From positions 1,328,593 through 1,392,592 of the forward strand of contig KL197713.1 in the NCBI GenBank assembly GCA_000697665.1: a DNA stretch of 64,000 bases, written 5' to 3'. The notes beneath the pieces were generated by a model, which had not been told where the DNA came from, did not search any database, and was given only the letters and a program-made list of their open reading frames with translations. Below, piece after piece: positions 1-10,776 of the stretch (positions are counted from its first letter, which is position 1; every line of letters starts with the position of its first letter). Both the position numbers and the translations under genes were made by a program. The stretch is from Jaapia argillacea MUCL 33604. Its lineage: Eukaryota; Basidiomycota; Agaricomycetes; Jaapiales; Jaapiaceae.

Positions 1-638
1 CGGATGTTCTCCGCCGATACCGGGAGGTCAGGATTAATCGTCGTCCAATTCCACAAGACTGTGTCTGCGAACGTGAGGACCGGCGCCATCTCCAGGATTT
101 GTGAAATTTCCACCAAGGGTACCGCTAGCGACCGAGGGACCACAATGGGGTCTCCGTTCTCGTCGGGCGGCGTCGAGTGCACGAAATAATGCACCAAGAA
201 AGCGAGGACTAAATGGCTTCGCTGTAGCATGCGCCTGTCATTTCGCAATGGCGCGATATCAATCACAGACCACTGGCAAGTCGTCAGTTTCATTGGGGGG
301 ACCTCACAGATGAAATATTCGCTTACCTTTCGGATGTTGGCCCGCCACGCTGCAGAACTACTTCTGTAGTCGAGGGCTTCTTCGTCTTCATCCGCTCCGA
401 GGCGTACTTGGAACGGTGCCTCTGATAATGCGGTCTCCCAGCAATCGAAGGTCTCCGGCAATTTCGGAAGGGGTTGCGAGGGTAAGAAACCGGTGGTGGC
501 GTCGATGTCGAAATTCGGCGGCTTACAGCGGCGATACGGTGTTTCACGTGTGTAGCCATTAAGGGTTTCGCAGAGGAGCGATAGAGCAAGCCTGGCGACA
601 GAGCGGTATGATTGCGGAAGGTTGTTAATCATATGCAT
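1..638 (-). CDS. Indoleamine 2,3-dioxygenase, 5' part (runs off left edge)
   Basis: Haem dioxygenase of the IDO family, which opens the indole ring of L-tryptophan to N-formylkynurenine, the first step of kynurenine/NAD synthesis. Exon 1 (638-327, 104 codons) encodes the family N-terminus, with FDIDATTGFLPSQPLPKLP and a following W-E-T-A-L-S-E-A stretch. A GTAAGC donor and a CAG acceptor (intron about 326-273, phase 0) lead to exon 2, which reads LQRSHLVLAFLVHYFVHS, then LAVPLVEISQILEMAPVLT and ADTVLWNW, all characteristic of IDO. The proximal haem-ligand histidine lies in the missing C-terminal part. The ATG at 638 is the first Met of the open frame; a second Met two codons later is equally possible. 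Family call is by recognition of conserved blocks; substrate preference is inferred. Confidence 0.85.
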   Translation of the reverse strand, partial: MHMINNLPQSYRSVARLALSLLCETLNGYTRETPYRRCKPPNFDIDATTGFLPSQPLPKLPETFDCWETALSEAPFQVRLGADEDEEALDYRSSSAAWRANIRKVSEYFICEVPPMKLTTCQWSVIDIAPLRNDRRMLQRSHLVLAFLVHYFVHSTPPDENGDPIVVPRSLAVPLVEISQILEMAPVLTFADTVLWNWTTINPDLPVSAENI

Positions 639-3600
639 TAGGGATATAGTCGTGTGCGGGGTGAGTTGGTTGGAAGTTGTTATGGGGGTGGTTACACTGA
701 CGATCCCTCCCTTCTTATACCTTCAGTCCCGATGCAGGCGCTACACAGCGCGATGTGAATTTTATGTTTTGTTTGCTACGCACGCCTTTTCCTCGTGACG
801 GAGTCAAATTGGTCCCTCCTACCAGTCGTCATCCGGGCGCAGGTCCCAGATTTGACGTTCTCGGATATCCCTCTTCCCTACGGCTCAGAATTGTTTGTTC
901 CTGGATTTGTGGAACATGGCAATTTTTTCCCGAATAGCTCGAGTGCACGGTCCCTTGTCTATTCTCAGGATCAAGTTTGGAGAACCGCGTCTGACGGCCT
1001 GAAGCCCATCATTCTTGACGGACGCTTTTTACCCCGGCAAGCTGGGGCGAAGACAATTGTATCTCACGTCCTGTTCCAACTCCGGTCCCATCTCCCACCG
1101 ATCTCGGGGCGTGCACAGCGCTCCCGATTTCATCTCGCCTGTGTACCTTGGACTTCTGCAATTCATAGTCTATCGACTTTGGCGACCTCCGATCTCAGAG
1201 CATTCGTCACAGCCGTGCGACTTCGGATTTGATGATGTTACGCCTATATCGCGTGGCGAGTGACATCAGATCTCCCAGATGTTGCTACACAGAAGACCGT
1301 TGTCTACTGGTTTGCTAAACATGAATGTGGCGATGTTATCCTCGCCCGACACAAAAACCACGGTGGTACACGGCGCCTTGGCCCATGCCACTGCCTGGAG
1401 GCATCTTCGTCAAATGCGGTTTCACGGGATTATGCGACTGATAATTGTCGCGTCTCTCAATTCTCCCAGATACTTGTGGGGACGCTTTCATTTCCACTGA
1501 CGATTCGGGATTGTCCTAGTCCAAGTGCCGTTCGAGATGGGATCGGATTGAGAAGGTATGAGCTGATGTACGCGTCATCGATTGATTTGTTATACCGCGA
1601 TATCAGGTTGAATCACTGCAACGAGACCATCGCGTGTCCACAGTTGATGATGTCGCAAAGTTCTGCAGATCAGAATACGGCTCTATATTGAGTCGGCGTC
1701 CCAAGAACACTGATTACGATCCTTGGATGGATAGCTAGCCTCTTGTAGTAACTTGGGAAGGAATATGCACCGCATTACGATAATCGCTACGATATGCTGG
1801 AAGTGTCGCCTACACAGGATCCGGGACGCTGGAAAGAGGCGAGACTTCTTCGGTTGGTAAGGAAGCATGAGCAACCACAAACGTCGACAAGAGGACGAAA
1901 TGCTCAGGTATGCGGGGTGATATCTCCGGAGACTAAGTACCTCATGATGTCCTAGTGCAAGATTATCCTCGGTGAAACACGTATCAGTGTCGAAATGGAA
2001 GGTCAATAGTCCGGAGACGCCTACGGATACATCTTCAGATAATTGTTTCGGTCGCAAGGGAGCAGAGACAACAGATCCAGAGCAACCGAGGGATCTTCAC
2101 TGCCACAAGTGATTTATGTTCACCAATTTAGTCCGATCTTCAAAGTCGTCAATGGAGAATGACACCTCCAGCGGAAAGGGATCATCATCATGTGGCGATG
2201 CCACGCTCATCGAAGTGGTAAAAAGTGAACGCCGTAACCGACCGTATGTATCTTGTCAGATAGTGACATCTATCTGACAAACTAGCACCATAGCTTGATC
2301 AACCAAAGTCATATTATCGGGCATGGTCCTGGGAATGCATCGCCAAAGTTCCAACCGAGATAGCGCTGGAACCGGCGGTATTTGCACAGTACTTAGTCCA
2401 GGACTGGGGGCAAACGCCGCCTAGATACGCCATTGTCATTCCGCCTACAGAGGGATAGCGCAGATGGTCCGACCCGGTGACACCAAGGCACCGCTCCGAA
2501 GGTTTTCTCCACACTGACTAATTAGCAGTGTGGGGCTAGACAGATGGTGGTACTCAGTTGGACAACCGGAGGTCGTGCCATCTTGTACACATCGTTGCCT
2601 TGGCCGAATGACCGAGAACGCATGCGTAAACGACCGGAAGCAACCATAAGATACGAGGATTGCGAAACCGTATCGGTTGCGCAAGACTCTACGCCACTTG
2701 GTGGCAAGCCCAGGATGAGTCGTCCAGACCAGAAGCGGTAAAGGACGGTTGTTATGTGACCACGGCGCAGTTCACAACTCTGGTATAGGCGCCGACGAGG
2801 GTTTCTGGAGTGAGAATGCGCCCGTTGGTGTAGTCAGCGGTGTACCGCAGACACAGGCGGTGACAACGGAGGCTGGTATTTTTCTTCGTTGGCTTGGCGG
2901 AGACACGCATGGGAGGAAGTGCACTGATATAAAAATCATCAAAGGCAAAAGCGTGCCTATACCATCGAAGGAATACGAGAACATGATAACCTCACCAGAA
3001 CAGCAAAGGTCCAAATTTGTGGTCGTTGCATCCTGCCGGTGATCGGCCGCATAAAACGTACCCGCGACGGTAGCGATTACAGGCCTGTAGAGTTGAACGA
3101 CCAAGTAGGCCCCTGAGAAGTCGAGCGAAATAGGATATTTTGGCAAGGGAACGAAAGATGAGAAGATGAGAGACAAATGCCAGCGGACGAATACATGTTG
3201 TGGAGAGAAGCAGTAAGGGGCTCCACATACACACAGGTATGGGAATGAGGTGAACTGTGTTGTAGCTCGGGAAGGCCCTCCTAGGTCGGACAGCGACCCA
3301 GATGAGGGAAATCAAAATGATAGTGCTCGAGATGATTGAATCGGCGGAAACGAGGAATGCCCGCACCCTTCTAATCATATCAGAAAGTCCCAGCTCTACC
3401 CAGCCATCAGATATGTTGAGCAGGCCCGTGGCAGTGGCAAGGTGTTCCGTGGACCGTCGAATTCCTACAGCGTGTGACGAAGACCGAAGCCTCGTCGACC
3501 ATTGCCTTGGGAGGTCTTCTGCACTGTCAAACAACGATGTCATCGGCCATCATCTTAATTATCGCTCTCATAATAAGTTCTCTGCTCTCACCGTGAAAGA

Positions 3601-4291
3601 TACCCATGAGAGTGCGCTCGTTGCAAGGTACCCCCAAAAACACGTTGATTTAGGGTAGACACATTCGCATCTGAATCTGCCTGAACGTCCCTTCGCTGCA
3701 GCAGACTCAGAAGCAGTTCCTTCGGGCTTCGATGGTGTCGACAAGTGCAGGTGGTTTCGATGGGAGAAGGGAATAACCTACAACGAAGAGGGAACCCGGA
3801 ATTAGATTTACCCATAGGATTAGAGCTGGACTTCGACAGATTCCCTGATCTCATGGAGGCAATTGTAAACCAGAGTTGGATGAAAGGACATTTGCTTGTC
3901 AGCTTACTCGCCGTCTCATGTATAAATCTGTTGTGGCCCACATACATAGTGCAAAGCGTGTACTTTATCGTCAGTGTGAACTTGGCATTTGTAACAGGAA
4001 GGAAAGAACCAGTCTTCAGGCGTAGGTCCACATGTCCCAGAAGCGCACACAACGCACGAATCTCAACATTTTGGAGGCAACCAAGGCAAACATCGATTTC
4101 GATCACTCCATATTGGCTGACGGTCACGTCCCCAACACCCTCGAGCCTCATGTTTGTGGTGACAGGATAGGGGATTCCCGCAGGAGATGCATCGATACAC
4201 GGGTCAAGATGTTCAATATGCACTACTCTATGGTTGAAAATCCCGCGATCGTCAATGCCCGGAGACACCATGAGGTTCTGCCTCGTTCCCG
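639..4291. other. Long stretch without a convincing gene
   Basis: About 3.6 kb between the dioxygenase start and the 3' end of the HIBCH gene. Several overlapping open frames of 100-240 codons occur on both strands (for example around 3588-4310 and 2992-3543 on the minus strand). Their reading frames show no conserved motif I recognise, and the longest starts at GTG. Some minus-strand frames between 2770 and 3540 are hydrophobic enough to suggest a decayed or fast-evolving membrane protein, but I cannot build a gene. A perfect hairpin lies at 2253-2280. Confidence 0.4.
2253..2280. repeat. Perfect 11-bp inverted repeat with 6-base loop
   Basis: TTGTCAGATAG at 2253-2263 and its exact reverse complement at 2270-2280 flank the loop TGACAT. 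It lies in non-coding sequence. It could be a palindromic protein-binding site, a small hairpin in a transcript or a trace of a transposon end; nothing nearby decides between these. Confidence 0.7.
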
Positions 4292-6224
4292 CTACTTCCA
4301 CTTGACCCACTGACCACCCTCATCGACGGTGCATCTCCTCCGGATAACATCCAACACCTTCTCAGTAACCCCATTCTTCCCCTTTTCGCCCCTCTCTTTC
4401 CATGCGGCAGGCCTCAAGTCCCGGTCAAGCTTCTTCACGATCTCCTCAACGGTCAACCCAAAATCGCCTGATGTCCTGTGTGACCCTCTCACAAGCGCCT
4501 CGATCTCGTGCTCTGCGGGGAGGGCAAACAGATTGGGATTGGATAACGCCGTTGGAATAGAGTCCGCAGAAGGCGAAGGAAGGTTGAGTTCCGGTTTTGA
4601 TTCCATGAAGGCCGACTTGTTGTCGAAGAACCGAGAAATGATATCTTCCTGTGAAACTTCGGGGACCGTGGAAGGCGCCCAGTTGGGTCGCGCATTCTTG
4701 TCCAGCTTTTCGATGAGAACAGCTCGAACACCGGTTTGGAAGTCAGGGCTCGCTCCGCTCTGTCGGAATGTATCGTGAGGTGCGTGGCCAGCATGAAACA
4801 AGAATCCACTCACGCAGAAAGCGGTCGCAATACCAAACTCCATGCTCAAAGCATCTGCCAGGCTCATCTTTTTTCCTCTCCTCACAGCTTCGAGAGCGAC
4901 GGTTAGGGCAGTGGGACTCCTCATTTCCAACGCTGCCAAGGTATTTTGAGCCCACGTCTTTACTTCCTGGACCTCCTTTTCTTTCGCCACTGGGTCCGAG
5001 CTCAAACTCAAACCCTTCTCTGCGAAGGACCTAAGCTCCTCTAAGATGCTCTCCACGTTGCCCCAACCAAAAGATTTATCCAGAGCTACACGGACGGCTC
5101 CACTGAGCGGGTTGGAACGTTCGGTGGATACATCACGCTCGGCGAAGTGTTCCTCAATGGTAGTGTCGATGGATAACCACTCTCCCCTTTCCAGTGCCGA
5201 AATTGCGTTGAGGAGAGCAGGAATGCGGGCAGAAGGAACATAGTGAGTTGCAAGACCAAGTTCGCTGCGAGAACATTCCAAGATATATCAGCAGAGCAGC
5301 AACCGAGGCATGAGAGACCACTGACAAGACGGTTCGTCCAGTAATTACCTCAGCCGTCATCCCAAGATACGCTCCAAGCTCGCCGTCTAGCCTACTCAAG
5401 AAATAGCTCGCTCCGACGTCTGGACAGTATCCAATCTTGGTTTCTGGCATGGCAAACATAGTCTTTTCGGTCGCCACGCGGAAGGGTGCGTTCATCGTTA
5501 GACCTACACCTCCACCCACTGACATTACAGTCTCAGTTAGAACGACAACCGACGAAAACCGAGACATAGACCTACTTGTTATTCCGTCCATAATCACTAC
5601 GTATGGCTTTTGGAGAGCAGCGAGCACGTAGTCCGTCTCAAACCTGTCGATCTACCGGTTAATTCACGGAAGCCCCGACTGTGCCGAACTCACTCAGTCT
5701 TGAAGAAGTCGATGGCCTTCGGCAGGGTCTCCGGTTGACTGGCATTCTCAACCACGTCTATAATATGCTCAGCAGGGGTAAACGCGTCGAGTTAAGAGTT
5801 CAACTCACTGGCAACATCTCCACCCGCGCAGAAGGCCCTACCTTCCCCTCGTCCAATGATGACTTTACAAAGGTCCGACTTGTCCCATTCCTAGTTGATA
5901 CCTAGATTTTTAATTGGTTCGGGTGATGGTGAAACGGTCGACGAACCTCGACTTTTGGGCGAATGAGGTTGAGCATCTCCTCATTCAAGGAGTTGAGCTT
6001 CTTTGGTCGATTCAAAATGTACGTCCGCGTGTACCCATTGGATTCGAAACGGACTGGGGGCTACGATATGTTTCTTTGAGCCCAATCTTCCCCAGCTATG
6101 ATGTAAATCTGCGCACCTCCGTCGCCTCAACCCCGTCAGCCTTAGAAGACATGTTCATGTGCTGAGCAATGACTCTGGTCCGCTGGATCGCAGAAAATGT
6201 GGGACCAGGAGCCAGCCGAGTCAT
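4292..6224 (-). CDS. 3-hydroxyisobutyryl-CoA hydrolase, mitochondrial
   Basis: Crotonase-fold thioesterase that releases 3-hydroxyisobutyrate in mitochondrial valine catabolism. Coding blocks in order are RTYILNRPKKLNSLNEEM, then GRGEGRAFCAGGDV (the CoA/oxyanion loop), GGGVGLTMNAPFRVA, and MPETKIGYCPDVGASYF. The last block holds the Glu and Asp conserved in HIBCH. GLATHYVPSARIPAL opens the large 3' exon, which ends with WVKWK. At least five introns interrupt the first two thirds. I chose the ATG at 6224 rather than 6158 because it adds MTRLAPGPTFSAIQRTRVIAQ, an Arg-rich, acid-free leader typical of a mitochondrial presequence. Intron 1 (GTGCGC to ATCGTAG) joins in phase. A GTCAGT donor gives the join GRTVF-ELGLATHYV. 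The gene is divergent from cofactor E with about 220 bases between the start codons. Confidence 0.9.
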
Positions 6225-6448
6225 TCCCCGTATTCGTCTGGTCAGCATTCAGATGAGGAGAGCGAGGGGTATAGTTTGTGGGGCCGATAAAGGCTGGGAG
6301 AAGAAAGCTGGGCGGGAAGCCGACGGGTTTTCGTGGGTCGGCTATGTACACGAACCGGGTTATGTCACCCGATGGCCCTTAGGCTTAGCTTTTGAACAAT
6401 CACTCATTACTTATCTGTTTCACTTTTATTCCTGGAGACTATTCCCAT
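6225..6448. promoter_or_regulatory. Divergent promoter region, HIBCH / tubulin cofactor E
   Basis: 224 bases separate the two start codons of oppositely transcribed genes, so both promoters must sit here or overlap the 5' transcripts. No clear TATA box was seen. Confidence 0.5.
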
Positions 6449-8495
6449 ATGTCCCTTCCCTCGTCTGGTACTAGAATCTATCTATCTGGTCATCTGGGAA
6501 CCGTCAGATACGTGGGCAGTGTCCATGGCACCCAAGGAACTTGGCTTGGCGTTGAATGGGACGAACCTCTGAGAGGAAAGCACGATGGCGTGAAAGATGA
6601 TAAGCGTTATTTCACTTGTCTGTCTGTGCCTTCAACCGCTTCTCTTGCCCATTTGAGTAGGCTGATCCAAGATCCTTCAGAGTTCCGAACTCTGGATCGT
6701 TCATCCGCCCAACCGCCCACATAGATTATGGGGTTTCATTCCTATCCGCACTCGCCTCCAAATATATTGAGATGCCCCTTGCATCTGCTTCATTCCCTTC
6801 TGGTAAGGAGACGGTGACGTTGGGCTCATCACACGGAACAATCGAAGTCGAGGCCGTTGGCTTGGACAAAGTTCGCAGTAAGCTGGCCCAACTAGAAAGA
6901 CTGAAAGAGGTCAGTCTCGACGGACAACATGTTTCTCAGGCTGAGGACAAAGGCGTTATCATCCAACGTTGCCCAAGTGAGTGTAGTCCCTGCGAAGGTG
7001 CGGTGCAATCTTCATCAGAATCGCAGACATCATGGGCCTTGATTTGTCGCGAAACTTACTCGCAAGTTGGGATATCGTGGCACTCATCACGTCCGAGCTC
7101 GGTTTGCTTGAAAGGCTGGCATTGAAGTGGGTTCCTGTTCGCATCAACCCTGGCGAAATTCTGATAGCCTTATGGCGGTCAGCTCGAACCGTCTCCAAGA
7201 ATCAACCAACCATCCCCTGTTATCGATTGCCTTTCTGTCTCTGCAAGAGCTCCAGCTTAATGCAACTCTCGTCTCGTGGCCTTCCATAAATCACTTATTG
7301 CGTTTCTTGCCGAAGTTGAAGACGCTTGAAGTAGGTTACAATCGATTGGAGAAGCTATCTCGGTGCGACGACCCTTCGCACAGATCAACTGTGGAGCTTC
7401 TTAACCTCGACTCGAACTCCTTGTGCGATTGGTCGAATATTTGTGAGAGTCTGGCATCGTTCACCAGGTTTGTCTCATTTGTTACGGTGCGCTTGTGTTA
7501 ACAACAAACTAACACCGGTCAGCCTTACACGTCTCGTCCTGGCTTCGAATCACCTTTCTAGCATTCCGTCTCTACCTATCAGTCACGAACAGTCCCCTGT
7601 CAAGCAACTCAAATTCCTCTCTCTATCTTCCAACGCTATATCTCAGTGGTCGTCCATTGATAACCTCACCCGATGGTGTCCCAACCTGGAGGGTCTCAAC
7701 ACAAGGGAATGCACATTCACCGAAGGTATGCCCTGCGAAAGTATACTGGGAAGAAAATCAAACCGCGCGGTTCACAGGTCGCAACTCTCGACAATTTATC
7801 ATTGCACGGATGGCTTCCCTGACTACCCTTGATGGTGCAGCTGTAAGTAGATGCAAAGGTTCCTCCTTTCGCAAGTGTGAACAACTTGTGCAGATATCAA
7901 GCAAAGAGCGAACGGATTCGGAAATATTCTATCTTTCCCACATCACCCAACATGGACCAGGCGGAGCTGACGAGCGGGCGAAATATTATGGACGATGGGC
8001 TGAGTTGGTCGCAAGTGAGTTGCCTCCCTGCCCCCGTACCCGATGCTGGTTAATCGCCTTCCGCAGAATATGGCCATATAGATGAACCGACCGATGCCCA
8101 GCGTAGAGAGCAGCAAGGTGATAAACTCAGCAACCGACTACTGCGTAAGCCCAGGGAATCCTTAAGCCCACATTCTGAAACAAGGATTGATACCTAAACT
8201 ACTAGACATCAACATATATCTCCATCCTAACAATCATCCTACAAATCCAACGCAGCCAGAAACGCCACTCATCACCCTCCCAGCCTTGATGACGATGCCG
8301 ATTCGAATGTTCCGATTAAAGTTGATCAAAACGCTAAAGGGCCAATCCTTCTCGTCAGTAACCAATGCAAATTTGAAGCTATACCTTCGGATGCCCGACA
8401 ACTCTTTGTCTCCATTGAGTATGGACCAACATGATACTCGCGAATTGGAGTGGTGTGGAGTAGAGGAAGGCTCTGATATATTCGTAAAATTTTGA
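6449..8495 (+). CDS. Tubulin-folding cofactor E (CAP-Gly, LRR, ubiquitin-like)
   Basis: Cofactor E (yeast Pac2 family) acts in the cytosol with cofactors C and D to assemble and release alpha/beta-tubulin heterodimers. The protein starts MSLPSSGTRIYLSGHLGTVRYVG. It continues into a CAP-Gly domain with TWLGVEWDEP and GKHDG, where the usual Asn of GKNDG is His. The middle is leucine-rich-repeat-like: LKTLEVGYNRLEKLS, VELLNLDSNSL, LTRLVLASNHLSSIP and LKFLSLSSNAISQW. The last exon holds a ubiquitin-like domain (FRLKLIKTLKGQ, then EEGSDIFVKF at the C-terminus). Domain order matches the family. The gene has many short introns whose exact edges I did not fix. The ATG at 6449 directly precedes the CAP-Gly domain. 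Confidence 0.9.
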
Positions 8496-9007
8496 GATGT
8501 TGCGGAATCCAATTGAGCAGAGTAGATCATAGACGAGCGCCAATCACGGGTAACCGTGGTTGACCCGTATGGACCAAAGGCCAGCACTATCATGGTGCGG
8601 GATGGGATTGCAAAATGTCACTTTCCGTCAGACCGTGGCAACATCGACGAAACCATTTGAATGGGTAGGATCTCATGCTAGGTCCCGATACACAAATTCC
8701 GAGGGAGGATGGGTAACCGAACCTATCCGACACATCTTGATGAACGTCAGGGCTTGCAAGCTGAGGATGGGGAGTTGCAGCGGCACTTGGACGGTATCCA
8801 ATCCAAGGTAAGCCATGACGAATGCCTATGCCAGCGAAGTACGGCCAATGGGTACTGGACGACGACGAGAAGTACACCTGGGATACACGATAACGCCAAA
8901 ATCGAAGGACGAATCCAAAAGGGAAACCATGGACGGAGTACACAACGCAGAAACTCATTGAATGGCCAATTCGGTCATCCGATGGGCCACGGGCCATGGA
9001 ACGGCGT
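8496..9007. other. Convergent 3' region
   Basis: About 510 bases between the stop codons of cofactor E and the SR protein. The open frames here are short and unrecognised. It probably holds the two 3' untranslated regions. Confidence 0.6.
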
Positions 9008-10529
9008 TCAGCGGGACCATCCTCCATCTCCATTAGCAGGCCTGGGGGGCCTATCATCGAACCGGTCATCCTTCTCGTCGCGTCTACGGTCGTCCCTGCG
9101 CCTTGGTTCTTCTTCCCTGCGACGATCATAATAAGGGTCAGGTCCTCTGGGATCATCATAGTAGCCCCCCCGCCGGTCATCGTACCCTGCAGGCCTTCTC
9201 TCTTCATAATCCCTCCTCGGCGGAGGAGACCTGGCCGGGCGACGATCATCGAATTCACGGCGAGGAGGCGACCTGGAGCGTTCACGGCGATAGGGAGGAC
9301 GATCGTCCCTGCCTCCACGGGGATAGCGGTCGTCCCTACGGTCATCACGACGATCCTCACGTCGGTAGTTATCAGGACCACCACGCTATAAGACAACGCT
9401 GAGCATGGAGATCAACGAAAGGGTGGTTGCATGCTCACAGATTCATCGAATGTGACTCGAACAGGCCGGCCACGAAGGTCCTTGCCATCCAAGTCCTTGA
9501 CAGCGCGGTCGGCGTCATCTCGAGCAAGGTACTCAAGGACACTGCAAGGGAAAAGAATGAGGATGTAATGAAATGAAATGGAGAGTAATCCTAACCCTTG
9601 GCCGGGATGGTCGCGATCGATATCAGCGTAGGAGACGCTGCCGGCCTCCCGTCCGAAGTCTTTCAGGTCCTAAGGGTGCCAGAGTGTGAACATTTGAATC
9701 CAGGGACTCCCTCAATACAGCTGGGAGAGAGGGGCCTCGAATGAAGACTTCGATAAAATGGAAAGGTTCCAGCTAGCCCTCGCCAGTTGCGGTTCGCAGT
9801 AAAAGATGCCCGGCAACCACGACGCTTCGGTGCCCAAGGACTAATCAAATCGAGGAGATGGTTTCATACCTGCCAACTGGTGTCACGAGATATTCCGGAA
9901 ACAATGAGACGGATTCCAGGAGGACGCCTGGAACGGGGGGAACCGCTGGGTCACATCGTTAGAGGTCAGCAAGGGAGGTGACGAAGAATAAGTAGGTCCA
10001 AATCATATACCCGTAACGGTCACCACCCCCTTCGTAGACATCGCCACCTCCGCCGCCACCTCCACGCCGGCGAGTCTCTTTTGCGAACTCGACAACGATA
10101 CTAACCAATCCAGTAGTCAGAGTCAACTCGAGTTTCTGGGCGACAAAACATACGACGATCCCATGAAGTTCTTGCCATTGAAATTGCTCACGGCATCCTC
10201 AGCATCCTGTAACCCAGCATTAGCAATCCCATATCTCGGGAGGCAAAACTGACGTGGCGCATACTCTCGGGTTCTCGAATTCAACAAATCCAAAACCTGA
10301 AGCAGTGGTCGGTTGGACGGCTGTTTCCGACTTCGTACGGGAAAGATACGAACCAGTCATGACGCGACAATCGACGATGCGTCCAAAGCCATCGAAAAAT
10401 TTAGAAACGTCGTCTGTGCGGGCATCCGCGGGCAATTCTGCGCCATCAAGCAAGAGTTAATCAAAATCAACGCCACGAGCAGTGACAGCAATGGGAGTGC
10501 ATACTTCCTAGATAAAGTCGTCGTGCCAT
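9008..10529 (-). CDS. SRSF1-type SR splicing factor (two RRMs, Arg-rich tail)
   Basis: Nuclear RNA-binding protein that promotes splice-site choice and mRNA maturation. Exon 1 is tiny: ATG at 10529, MARRLYLG, donor GTATGC. It joins GKLPADARTDDVSKFFDGFG, the start of RRM1 (RNP1 GFGFVEFENP). NFNGKNFMGS, IVVEFAKETRRR and a Gly-rich hinge follow. RRM2 carries SWQDLKD, the signature heptapeptide of the SRSF1 pseudo-RRM, and ends KDLRGRPVRVTFDESV. The C-terminus, down to a TGA at 9008-9010, is rich in RDDRR, RSRSPPRR and RPARSPPPRR elements, the expected substrate for SR-protein kinases. The start was chosen because only that short exon restores the RNP2 strand (RLYLGKLP). At least five introns are present. 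A longer open frame in this stretch is out of frame with the RRMs and was ignored. Confidence 0.9.
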
Positions 10530-10776
10530 TGTGGTGGTTACAGGTCAAGATTGAACGCAAGGAGTCTGAAGCTGAGTTCGAATTGGCATTCAGGTGGTCC
10601 GTGCACATTGCGCAACCGTTAGTACGGCATCGCGCGTACGATCATGGCTGGTGCATGTGCGGCCTCTTCACCATTCGACGAAGAATAACATTAAATTCGA
10701 AGCTACCAGGACGTGACAGAAATACAGAGGTATGAGGGTAGACGAGATCCATAACGTAGAAAAAGCGATGTGAAAG

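Noticed and set aside
3588-4310. 240-codon minus-strand frame overlapping the 3' end of HIBCH
   Set aside because: It begins at a GTG, overlaps the HIBCH stop region and shows no conserved block.
8590-9396. Long minus-strand open frame of 268 codons
   Set aside because: It overlaps the SR protein tail in another frame. The RRM-linked frame reading RDDRR and RSRSPPRR is clearly the real one.
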